Origin: Paulownia fortunei
Taxonomy: Eukaryota > Streptophyta > Magnoliopsida > Lamiales > Paulowniaceae
NCBI GenBank assembly: GCA_019321725.1
Contig: CM033118.1
Location: forward strand, 7,280,071-7,344,070
Length of the DNA: 64,000 bases
Direction: 5' to 3'
Shown: piece by piece, positions 1-11,100 of the stretch
Layout of the letters: each line of letters begins with the position of its first letter
How positions within the stretch are numbered: the first letter of the stretch is position 1
Made by a program: the position numbers and the translations under genes
Notes under the pieces: generated by a model
What the model saw: the letters and a program-made list of their open reading frames with translations, nothing else
Told to the model about the DNA's origin: nothing
Databases searched by the model: none

Positions 1-1411
1 TTTCCTCTTCCAAATCACCATGCAAGAACGCCGTCTTTACATCAAGTTGAGCTAGCTCCAAATTCAACTGCGCTGCCAAGGCCAACAAAATTCTAATGGA
101 AGAATGTTTAACAACTGGAGAAAATACCTCATTATAATCAATTCCTTCCTTCTGAGCGTAGCCTTTGGCTACCAATCTTGCCTTGTAGCGCATATCATTC
201 TTGTCAGGAAATCCTTCTTTCTTTGCAAATACCCATTTGCATCCAATTGCCTTCTTGCCTTTTGGTAGTTGCGTCACCTTCCAAGTTTTGTTCTTCTGAA
301 GAGACTGCATCTCTTCCTCCATAGCACCTTTCCACTTCTCACTTTCTGAACTTCGAACTGCATCTTGAAAAGTGGATGGAACATCATCATCTACAACTGG
401 AAGTGCATAAGCCACCATATCTGCAAATCGAGCAGGTTTGTGAATTTCACGTCTAGGTCTTCTCATTGCAATTGGTTCAGGTTGCTCCAATGATTCTTGG
501 GTTTGAACTTCTTCATCTTCATCTGAAAAATCCTCTGTTACTGGATTGTCACACTTAGCTGGAAATTTTGCCATTCCTTCTACCTCCACCTGCTTTGGTG
601 TATGCTCCACCTGTTGCGGAGTACTGTCGGTCTTTTCATGTGTTACTTTCTCATGGCAGAAAGCACACTCATCTTTGGCAGGTCTGGATTTTGAATGGGA
701 ACTCCAACTTCTTCCCTTCTTTTGGCTTTGCGATCGTCCTCTTGCTACCAATGCTTCATCTTCTGCTGCTATGTGCCTGTTTTCTTTTTTATTCTTTTTT
801 CTTAATTCATAACTATACAAAGCAGCACAAACTACAGCAAGAGATATATCATCCTTCCCATGAAGTAAAGTAGTTTCTAAATGTTCAAATTCATCAGGAA
901 GGGATGATAACAACATCAAAGCCAAATCCTGATCACTAAAGGTTACATCCAAATTAAATAAATCTGCAATCAATTGATTAAAGACAGTAATATGATCATT
1001 CATAGATGTACCTGGGCGGTACTCAAACCGGAACAATCGTTTCTTCATGAGAAGTTTATTCTAACCACCCTTTTTCAGAAATTTATCCTCCAAAGCTTTC
1101 CATAATGTGTAAGCAGAATTTTCATTTTTAAATGCATATTTCTGCTCTCTGGACAAGCACGATCGAATTGTTCCACATGCCAAGCGGTTAATGGTTTTCC
1201 ACTCTTTTTCTTCAACATCATCTGGTTTCTTTTCTTCAATGGCGATGTCTAAACCTTGCTGAAATAGACAATCCAGCACCTCGCCTTGCCACATGCCGAA
1301 ATGACCCGTACCATTAAATATCTCCACTAAAAATCTAACATTTGGCATTACCATCCTTCCTGGTATGGACGAGGAGGTTGATGCTCCGGTTGTGGAAGAT
1401 TCAGTAGTCAT
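1..1411 (-). pseudogene. Copia gag-RT fused reading frame with one internal stop (partial)
   Basis: The frame starts with ATG at 1411 and is open to position 1 except for one TAG at 1063-1061, at the codon after the residues KFLKKGG. The N-terminal part is a UBN2-type copia gag (IFNGTGHFGMW, then LFRFEY and [12 protein letters not shown]). A truncated zinc knuckle (CAFCHEK, later His and Cys lost) is followed directly by the acidic linker that normally precedes RT, then RT motifs [42 protein letters not shown] and [12 protein letters not shown]. Normally protease and integrase lie between them; here a deletion joins the two parts in the same frame. The catalytic YVDD box lies outside the window. 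Confidence 0.85.
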
Positions 1412-1474
1412 TTCGAACTCAAATAATAGTATTCAATATTACAATCAAAACAAACGAGCCTAGGCCGAACCTTC

Positions 1475-1487
1475 GGCTCTGATACCA
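1475..1487 (-). other. Primer-binding site (initiator tRNA-Met type)
   Basis: The minus strand reads TGGTATCAGAGCC two bases downstream of the 5' LTR end. This is the usual plant Ty1/copia match to the 3' end of initiator tRNA-Met. Confidence 0.9.
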
Positions 1488-1489
1488 CT

Positions 1490-1996
1490 TGTTGGGGTAT
1501 CGATAGTATAAAATACACAACAATAGTACTAATTATAGCAAGCTCCCAGGAAAGGCTGGAGGGGTCACAACGGTCCCACTTAAAACCCAGTCTCCTTAGA
1601 CAGAACCTACTATTAAAAGTACTATACACAGCGGACAAATACCCCAAAACAAGTAAATATTGAATACTAACAATTAACAAAAGAATACCAGAATACTAAA
1701 TGCGAAATTAAAAGACAAAATGGAAAAAGCACACCAAATTTGATAACGGAGTTCGGCCAACTTTTGCCTACGTCTCCGAACACCGCAACTGCTTCACTAA
1801 TCTTCCGAACAAATTACAACTTGGGTAAATTACCCACAACTTAGGATTTCCTAATCAAAGGAATTCCACAAATATAGAGATAAGAGAATATTTTGGTGTA
1901 TTTTCAAAACAAGATTCAATGCCTATTTATAGGCTAAGTAATCAAATCCCTTTGGTATACAACCAATGTGGGATGGAAATAAGCAAAAAACCAACA
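1490..1996 (-). repeat. 5' LTR of the copia element (507 bp)
   Basis: On the plus strand it begins TGTTGGGG and ends CCAACA, giving the TG...CA ends and short TGTTGG/CCAACA inverted repeat of an LTR. The primer site adjoins its inner end. A TATA-like sequence lies inside. Confidence 0.88.
1924..1931 (-). promoter_or_regulatory. TATA box of the copia LTR
   Basis: The minus strand reads CCTATAAATAGG. It lies in the outer half of the LTR, where the U3 promoter is expected. Confidence 0.6.
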
Positions 1997-3179
1997 CATA
2001 GTTGTTACAACATAAATTTAATTTCATTCGTACACAGGCGTTGCAATAATACAAAGTCATGAACGTAGTATTGGTTAGGATTTCAAGCTTTTCACTCTAA
2101 GGGTTGCGTAGATATCTTGGATGTGTAGCCCATAAAGCTTTCAAATCCTCAAATCTTAATGTTTGGATCTAGACAATCTCTTTTTTACTAATTTTATTTA
2201 AACAAGGAATTTTTTCCCAAAAACATAGAATTTTAAAAATAGAGATTTTTTTTTAGAAAAAATTACCTACCCTGATGTGTGAAGCTATTCATAAATAATC
2301 TAAACTTATGTATCAATAGATATATATGGGATGATCTACTATGAGAAAAGATCTAACCTAGGACTAGAATGAAAGCTACCAACTGATTAAATCCACAATC
2401 AGAAAAAATTGGAGAGAGAAAAATTAGATAAAAATCTAATAAAATCTCTCAAAACTTCATGGGATAAATTTAGTTGAAATTATGGTTCAAATGCAAATCT
2501 AATAGATGAGTATTCTAGTTTGAAACATTAATTTGAATTTTGAAATAAATTATATCATCGTACACGTTTCTTAATTGCATATCTATTTCAACATTTTTAG
2601 GCATACATTAAGGGATTTTATTTAAACAGAAAGTGGGGTGCATTGAAGTGAAAGGATAAATTTGGAAGTAATGTTGGATTATCTTGTTGTAATAAGTTCA
2701 TTTATCACTAGTTTTTTCTTTAAAATTTCAAGTGAAGGCAGAATAATAACTTAATAATGGGAAAATAAAATGTCATGATCTCTTTTTTGGAAGGCGGAGA
2801 GGGGGGGATTAACTTTTAACTTTCTACTTCAAAGAGTTCACATTAAAAAGTCTTAATTTTTTTCTATGTTGTAATAGAACAACTTGAAATACTAATCTTC
2901 TTTTGGATTTGTAAAATCAGGGGAGTTAAGCAGTGGAAAATTATAAATTTATAAGATGCATAAAAAAATTAAATACATGCAGTCCCAAATTTGATGAGAT
3001 TAATCAGTTCACACCCTAATATTTCATTTAATAAAAAATAAAGATTTCGTGAATATACATTTACAAGTACTTCTGGTGATGTAGGGTGTGAGAAGCAATT
3101 CAAATTGCTACCCTCTTCATGAACTCTATATAGGAATCTCCAAAATATTTTTGAAACTTCAACCCCATTAGAGACTGAT
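1997..3179. other. AT-rich stretch without recognised genes
   Basis: There are scattered homopolymers and short open frames only. An 83-codon minus-strand frame at 2969-3220 has no recognisable motif and overlaps LTR-like sequence. I see no gene here. Confidence 0.5.
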
Positions 3180-3960
3180 TCGCTAAGAACTCTGAGTATC
3201 GTCCCTCTACAGGTATCCACACCTCAGACAAGTCTATGAATCAACAATCCTTGCTAGTGAATTGTGATATTTTATTTCTATTCTAGAATTTGACAGTGTT
3301 GATTTAATTCTAATATCAACTTGTGATAAAAGAATTAAATCAAATTATTAGAAATATATAACCTTTGATGAAAGGAATATGTGTGAAGAAAAACTAAGAG
3401 AGAAAAAGGGGGATGAATTTTGCTTGTCCAAGACCTCAGAAATTCATCCCCTTCTTGTATGTAAAGATACAAGAAGATTCAATCCTAATCCAATTAGGTT
3501 TTGACCCTTTCCCAAATTTGTCTCTATCTTTTTCCTTCTTATCTTATCCATTTCCATTAAAAATAGGAGTCTTTTATTTCTTTCTTTCTAAGAACTCTAA
3601 GTCTTAATTGATTTTTATTTAAGACATGGAGTCTTTAATTCTTCAATTACTAAGTATTAATGGTCTTCTCCTATGAGCCCATTAACTTTGGGTTTAGATC
3701 TTAATTGATCTCCATCAGTTAATTCGAGCTCATTTTAATTAATTGATCCAATTAATTAATTAATTAATTTAGCATGAAATAAAATTAGTTGATTATTGAA
3801 ATAAAATTACTCATACTAAATATAATTATAAGTGAAATCACTTAGCAAATAAGATATATATTTGTTATTCTATGACAAAAAATTTCTAATAATTGAATAG
3901 AATACAACTTTGTAAGTTTAAATTTTCGACCAACCTGCATAATATAAGGATGTAATCTTA
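3180..3960. repeat. LTR-like fragment of a retrotransposon
   Basis: Leader-like text with TATCCACACCTCAGACAAG near 3210 is followed by C/T-rich tracts and an (AATT)n run at 3751-3770. The style resembles the solo LTR at 22021-23781. The segment 3770-3920 is repeated with moderate divergence at 28141-28265, which shows it is dispersed repeat DNA. Ends and orientation are not fixed. Confidence 0.45.
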
Positions 3961-5529
3961 TTCAACACACTACATTCATGTAGTTAAATATGGAAATTTT
4001 TTTTTTGAGTTAACCAATATTGAATTAATATTAAATATGCACATCAAGTTAACTACTAAAAGAACAAGGGGTGATTAAGAGATTAGGCAAAATCGAAGTA
4101 AAAATTATCATTAATTTCACTATAAATTAGTTTGTATAATTTTTTTAAATATATTGTTATATAAGCAGTTCTTGCAATATATTATATATAATTAAATCGA
4201 GCAATATCACATGCTAAGCATTGATAAATATAAATTTTAAATATGTATAATAATACTTATTTTTCTAAATTAGTATAATCTTCTTAGTTAATCAATAGAA
4301 AAATTAAATATTTTACACACTTTTAATATTAAATAGTACTTCACACACATAATTGAGTTTTCACACATATTTTAATTAATATCCAAATTTTGCCATAATT
4401 TTCAAATTGATAGGATAATGTCCATGTAATTTTCCTTTTAAATATCTTACAGTGACACTCTTTTTATTCTATTCACTTTTAATTCTTATTTCAAATTTGT
4501 ATATTTTATTTTATTTTATTAAATTAAATATTATCATACTGGCAACATATATTTGGACTTTCCAAATATTATACCTCCATATAAGTAAAAATAAAAAAAT
4601 ATTACAATGAGAAAAAGAGATTGAAATTACAATATAATTGAAGAAAAAGCAATAATTTTGAAACTAAAAGGTGTGCTTTGATATTTAAACTTCTTCAAAT
4701 TTATATTAAAATTTGCTCAAAGATCAAGTGTATTTTTTTTTATTCAAGAAATTTCTTCGTCATTTTGTTATTTTAAAACCTTTTTGGATTTCTCATCTTA
4801 TTAGTTAGCCTAATTAAAAATGTCTCAAAAGAAAATATCCAATAATTTCTTTTATTTTGTACTCTTTTTATTAAACCTCAAATTTCAAAATTTTAAATTA
4901 AAAATCTCTTATCGTAAATTCTAATTTTAAAGTTATTGCTTCTATCTAAGGTTATTTGAATTTATAAGTTAAATATGAATATTTATACTTTGTCCTAAGA
5001 TGATTGTTTATTTATATTAGCATAATGAAAGATTTGTTTTAATCAATTGAATATATCATTAAAAATTAAATAGATAATTGAAATGAAACTAATGTTTGAA
5101 AGTGTATATCTGTTATTATAAAAAATTATAAATGAAGAATTTGATAGAGTCCATCTAATGTATACTAATTTTATATCTATAACAAAATTCTAGTACCAAT
5201 TCGAGTATCATAAGATTTATGTATTATATTGACATAAATAAACTTGAGTACTAAATATTTTTATTCTTACTTTTAATAAAATCTCAATTATTTTAGGATT
5301 AAAAAAAACCTATATAACTTTTTTAATATGATGTTAATAAATGTAATATTTTTTTTATCTATATTACATTATGTTACACTTTTTTATTACAATTTACTAG
5401 ATAATTTAAAAGATTGATTTAGTTATTGAATATTTGCCAATATTATCATAAAGTGTTGTGATATATAATTATATTTTATAAATTTAAGGACTTAAAACAT
5501 TAATTTACTATTAAAATTTATTATTTATC
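3961..5529. other. Very AT-rich intergenic DNA
   Basis: No coding signal, RNA gene or clear transposon end was seen. The stretch is mostly poly-A/T and short ATT-type simple sequence. Confidence 0.5.
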
Positions 5530-5710
5530 ATTGTTCATGCTAGTGAAATTCTAAATAATCAATCAAATAAATAAATTGATTGATATCTTAAGTACAAATT
5601 ATTGCTCATGTTTTGAAATTCCAACCAATCAACCAAATAAATAAGTTAATTGACATCATTAATACAAGTTATTATTCATACTTTTAAAATTCCAATCAAT
5701 AAACAAGTAC
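5530..5710. repeat. Tandem repeat, about 70-bp unit, 2.5 copies
   Basis: Copies start at 5530 (ATTGTTCATG), 5601 (ATTGCTCATG) and 5671 (ATTATTCATA). Each continues with a similar AAATTCCAA...CAATCAA...AAATAAATAA block. Spacings are 71 and 70 bp; the third copy is partial. Confidence 0.8.
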
Positions 5711-6330
5711 AATGAACTCTTATAGCAGTTTGGTTGAACCATACTATCGACAGGTAAGGTCCAATCGGATGTGTACTGGGAGGTCTTAGATTATGAAGGA
5801 ATGCAACGAGGACGTAACATGTCCAACGAGGGAGTTATTGTGATATCTCATATTAATTATGTGAAGATATTCGGAGTGATGTTAATCATTTTTAAAAAAG
5901 TAAGGACGAATATGAAATAGTTGCTAGCAGAGCCCCTTGTATCGGGTCTTGCTTGTGGACCTCCACCCCATCGGCTAGGGACGTGACAACACAAGTATCA
6001 AATTACTTAATTACCCTTAAACTAACTGTGTCAAAGGATATTTTTGTCTTGGATCAAAATTTTCAAGAGACCACCATGTTATTCACACTTTTAATAGTAA
6101 TATAGATATAGATATAGATTATATGAGTTGTGGACTTGAGGATCTGGTTTGTATGTTTCAATTATTTAGAATGACATTTTCATTTTGTTTGTTTTTGTTA
6201 TAGTGAAAAAAAATTCAGTTCTGATCCTCATCAAGTTTACTTGTAATTTTGATAAATATGGTGAATACTGAGTAATGCATAAATTTTAACCCTACTTTAT
6301 ATTCTTAAGTTCTCATCATTTTTCTGCTGT
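5711..6330. other. Intergenic sequence, possible old repeat
   Basis: 5710-6000 is less AT-rich than its surroundings and holds GACCTCCACCCCATCGGC and GGGACGTGACAAC, which look like part of an old retroelement leader that I cannot classify. From about 6115 the text looks like intron sequence leading into the next feature. Confidence 0.3.
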
Positions 6331-7204
6331 AGGTCACTTGGGATGAATCTAAAATTTTGCAGGATGTGAATAGAGTGAACCCTTGGCAAGTTGAGTAGAT
6401 CAGCCCACGTGACAGCTTCATTCTGCATTTCCTTCTCCTAAAAAATTGAAAGATTTGCAATTTTCCTGTGACAGGAACACATGAATTCTCAGTGCTGAAT
6501 TCAGGGAGCCAGGCGAGATCAAATTTTGTATTAAATTACATTGAAGAATGTATTGAGATGTTAATGTGAAGCAATGATTATCAATGAAATGGTAACATGG
6601 GTAACAAAACCATGTCGCAGGGCACAGAAAATATACATATTTAGCTCGAATCTATATAGAGTTTCTACAACTATTCATATAACATGTAATCAGCCACCAT
6701 AATAGAAGTATGACTAAAGAATTATATTTCACTAGCTACAATGCAACTAATCAATCTGACAATCCGATCAAAATACAATGGAAAATTAAAATAGAAGATC
6801 CAAATTATCAAATTGTTAGGTCAAACTTTCCTACTACATTAATAAGTTATTTACGAATTAGCATGTAACCAATTTGAACTCACATGATCTCTTCCAGAAA
6901 GAGCATTGCTAGACCAATACAGTGAAGAAGTGTAGGGAAATTTGAATTGACATGAAAGATTACACTAGGTTTGATGGTAGTCATGGAACCAGAACAAAGA
7001 ACTATCTCAATAGCACTAAATATTGGGTGTCCACATTCAGAAAATTTTTCACGCGGTAGTCAGAACAGTGTTCATTTCTATGGTGCTGATCTAGTGGGCC
7101 AGCAGGGGCACAATTCTTTACAAAATTTGGTACGATTTCTGTTGTTTGGAAAGATCATTCAGATGTCCGAGCTTGTTGAGGGTGGTTTGAAAACAATAAA
7201 GTGA
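6331..7204 (+). pseudogene. Auxin response factor-like pseudogene fragment
   Basis: After a splice-acceptor-like CTGCTGTAG ending at 6332, the frame reads VTWDESKILQDVNRVNPWQVE and then a TAG stop. This matches the conserved end of the ARF middle domain (VTWDEPDLLQNV.RVSPWLVE) of the ARF10/16/17 group. An open frame at 6971-7204 carries TISIALNIG and FLLFGKIIQ, resembling the ISTWLTIG and VLFGQ.I motifs near the C-terminus of the same group. The sequence between is non-coding or too decayed to read, and no DNA-binding domain is seen upstream. It is probably a truncated old copy. The second block is weaker evidence than the first. Confidence 0.55.
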
Positions 7205-8189
7205 GTTGTACAAATGGTGAGAGAAAGGATGTGTACAGGGAGAGAAATGTTACTAACAACCCACCTCATTGTTACTAGTGCAGTAGAGTTGGTGGTCATT
7301 TCTAAAGAGCCTTAGCAGTAGAGTCGTGTCCTTACCAAACTGGTGGTGGTTCTTTGCTAACATTACAAAGCTGTACAGATAATTTAAGAAAATGCCTTAT
7401 TCCTCGTTTTCCTCGAACACCAAGAAAAATCTACCTTAATTTTTATTAAAGTGTGTTATTACTTTCTTAATGGAGAGAACAATATGACTTAGTGGCGAGA
7501 CTTGATACATTAATGTAGTTTTATCAATTGACTCTTACTATACAATTCTCTCTAGTTTTATCAAATAAAATGGCCCTATTTTTATTCCTGCTTTTAGTGA
7601 CGATATCCTGTCTTTCCAACTCTTAGTATATGTTTTGCAAATACACCACTTTAGGTTTGCCCTCATTACAAGGGCAAGTGTCTGGTTGGGCCATGTTACA
7701 ACATCAGACGAGCAGTTCTTGGAATATTCATGGTTGATCCTTAACTTCTGTAATTTTGTAAATGTTATATATTCAAGTGGGAATGTCATATTTGGCGTTC
7801 TTCTGTACATTAACATTAATTTGGCTCGTTTACTATTTGTAAAGGTACTTGCAAGTAGGTAAAAAATTCATCTAAAAAATTGAAAATAAGAGATTGTGTG
7901 TCCATGTTATAGTTTTTTACAATTCAATGTTTGATTGTGAAAATGAAGTAACATTCTATTTTTATACTTCAAACTGGACTTGATCAAACCAGCCGATAGG
8001 AATTTGCAACCATATATAATATTTGTAGCCATGTGATTAACCAACGTAAGGCTTTCATGTAAGTAGAAATTTTCATGTTTTACAATCATTTTGGAATAGG
8101 AATATTATACCAGATAAGATATATCTATATCTTTGTACCACATATAACTAGAAAATTGAAAACTACACACTATTATATTAGTATGAGTA
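7205..8189. other. Intergenic, 3' side of the receptor kinase
   Basis: Two short overlapping frames (75 and 92 codons) on opposite strands near 7540-7860 show no known motif. The 3' untranslated region of the kinase gene should lie just below 8190, but I see no clear polyadenylation signal that I would call. Confidence 0.4.
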
Positions 8190-11100
8190 TCAATCATCGC
8201 CGGTAATGAAAATTGCATGTTGTTGACGCCTTCTGGTGCCTGCTACAACTCTAGCTTTGATCCTCTTCAGAGCAGCCACTACTTCTATCATGTTAATTCT
8301 TTCCTCGGGTGAAACGGCTAAACATTTCATTGCCAAATCAAAAATAGATGAGATACATTGCTCTTTTGCAGTGACATGTAGATCTTCTCCTGCAATCAAA
8401 CCTGGGGCCAGAACTTCAGTTACTGCATTTTCTTGCAATGCTTTGCTCACCCAGTCCTTCAAACTCATTGTTTCACTAAACATATCATCTGTCGGCTTCT
8501 TTCTTGTAAACATCTCAAGCAACATTACACCATAGCTGTAAACATCCCCATTTGTGGACACTTTTCCTTCTGATCCATACTCTAATTGTATTAAATGTTC
8601 ATCATCATATGATCAGTTCATAGAATTTTGTTTTGAGAACTACAAGAAACAAGGATAACATAGGAAACAAACATGTAGAGAGAAACAGAAATTTATGATT
8701 TTCAATTTTACACATCACCTGGTGCTATATAACCAATCGTCGCCAAGGTTTTAGTTTGAATCGCCGCCTCTCCTTCATCAAAGAGCTTAGCAATACCAAA
8801 ATCACCAACATGAGCAGTCATATCTTCATCAAGCAACACATTGCTTGGCTTTATATCACAATGAACTACAGAGAATGTATGACCATGATGAAGATATTCT
8901 AGGGCTAATGCAACATCTATTGCTATCTGTAGTCTTTGTACCACATTTAGACAATAGTTATTGGAATACAACCATCTCTCCAGACTCCCATTTGGCATGT
9001 ATGCAAGAATCAAGGCTTTAAATTCTATGTTACAACAGCAGCCAATTAGTCGGACTAAGTTTCGGTGCCGAAGGGTGCTCAGTATTTGACTTTCAGTATC
9101 AAAGCTCTTGGTACCTCCTTCTAATTGCAAGTTGAAGACTTTTGCTGCAACATTTAATCCATCAGAAAGTGTCCCCTTAAATACTGAACTAAAGCTTCCT
9201 TTTCCAAGTAGGTTGGTTTCACTAAAGGAACTTGTTCCCCATAGAAGTTCTCTATATGAAACTCTTCTCCAAGCAATACATAGTGAAATATCAGCCGAGG
9301 ATGGTATTTTTTTTAGTTTTCGCCTCCTTACAAACATAAGTATGACGATCACCACAATGATAGCTGAAATAGAGGGAAGCACAATATACTCCGTTAACAG
9401 AACAACCTTCTTTAATCTTGATCTTCTAAGATCTTCCACACAAGGTGGCACTTGAAATATTATTGCACCGCATAGAGCTGAGTTGTGAACAAATGATTGA
9501 GCAGTGAAGTTCACAAAAGGACCCTTTGTGGGAATCTCACCTTCCAATCTATTGTAAGACACGTTAATATGCTGAAGAAATTGAAGGTCTTTCAAAGAAT
9601 TTGGAATTAATCCAGAAAGATTATTATTAGATAAATCTAATGTGTTCAGGCCTCTGATGTTTCCCAAGGATTGAGGGATGGATCCTTCAAACTTATTATT
9701 TGACAAAGATAGGATTTCTAATTCTTGGCAGCCGTCAATTAAGCTTGGGATATCACCCGTAAACTGATTAAACGACAAGTCTACCAGGTTGATTGCCTTT
9801 AAACTTCCGATCTCAGATGAAAGTTGACCACTCAAATTATTGGAGGTCAAGTTTAGAGCTAAGAGGTCTCTAAGATTCCAGAAGTTGGAAGGTATGGTGG
9901 AATTCAGCTTGTTTGAGCCTAAGTATACATTTCTTAGGGATTTAAGTTCACCCAAGCATTCAGGTATTGGACCTATAAGCATATTGTCACTCAGCTCCAA
10001 TTCCCCCAAATCAGTCATTTGACAAAGATCATGAGGGATATACCCTTGCAATCGATTGCCATCAAGACCTAATCTTTGGAGTTGCTTTAATTTCCCTATT
10101 GTTGTTGGGATGAATGATGTCAACTGATTTTCATATAAATATAAAATTAGCAAGCTGCTCAAGTTTCCGATCTCAGAAGGAATAAGACCCTTAATGTTGC
10201 AGCCAAATGCCGCAAAAGTATGAAGAGAAGTGGATAAATTTCCAATTGAAGCTGGGAGAATACCACTAAGTGGATTTTTTGATATTTCCAAGAGCTTCAA
10301 ATATTGGCAATCAGTTAATGAAGAGAGAAATTCCAATTCTTGAGTTGGGGATTCTGCTCCTGTCAAATTATTTTCTCGAATGTCAAGCCAATATAAGTGT
10401 CTTAAATTACCAAAGTTGGGTATAAAACCACTCAATAAGTTGTTGTTCATGTCCAAGAGACCAAGCTTAGAAGCATTGACGATAGACTTTGGAATTTCCC
10501 CGCCGAGTCTATTATCGTGCAAATTGAGCTCTTCAAGATTGAAAAGTGAAAGCCCAATTGTTGAAGGAAGACTACCAGAAAACAGATTGTTCGAAAGATC
10601 TATAGTCTTCAACTTTGATATGTTGAACATGGAAGATGGGATGGAGCCAGATAAGAAATTGTCGTACACTTTGAAATCCTCAAGGCAAGCCAGAGTACCA
10701 AGCTCTCGAGGTAATGCACCTGCCATAGTGAGTGAAATTTTGGATTTTATGAAATGTTGCATTACCCTTTCAAATAGTTTTTTTTTTTTTTTTAATTCTT
10801 AGCTTAAATAAATTTAAACATTTGGATTAATTATGAGTTGAGGCAGTTAAACAAAAGTTTTTTATTTTGGATAAAGATTCTTGATCATTTTTTCACTCTC
10901 AGACCTATATTTTAGGTTTTGGTTGGATAGCAATTTAACTTAATCCATATAGAAAATTTGAAATTGTGCTGTCAAAAGTATCAATTTCTTAATATTAAAT
11001 CTAGTTGATTACATTTCGACTTTTACCTTGGCAACTAAGTAATATAATTTCCAAACAATATCTTGTAATGGTATTATTTAGATATATTTTGATATAATCA

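Larger units (their letters stand above)
1..1996 (-). mobile_element. Ty1/copia LTR retrotransposon, internally deleted, 5' half
   Basis: Read on the minus strand, the order is 5' LTR (1996-1490), primer-binding site, then gag and reverse transcriptase running off the left edge of the window. The gag N-terminus, the RT start and an initiator-Met-type primer site are all Ty1/copia traits. Protease and integrase are missing between gag and RT, so this copy cannot be autonomous. The 3' LTR lies outside the window, so no target duplication can be checked; the bases after the LTR start with CATAG. Confidence 0.9.

Noticed and set aside
546..873. Two plus-strand frames opposite the copia gag
   Set aside because: The minus-strand gag-RT frame explains the sequence; these are shadows.
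2969..3220. 83-codon minus-strand frame
   Set aside because: It overlaps LTR-like text and has no recognisable domain.
7538..7862. Overlapping 75- and 92-codon frames on opposite strands
   Set aside because: No motif on either strand; likely chance in moderately AT-rich DNA.
8236..10802. Plus-strand frames opposite the receptor kinase (8236-8535, 9108-9455, 9840-10022, 10380-10802)
   Set aside because: They are antisense shadows of the LRR and kinase exons.
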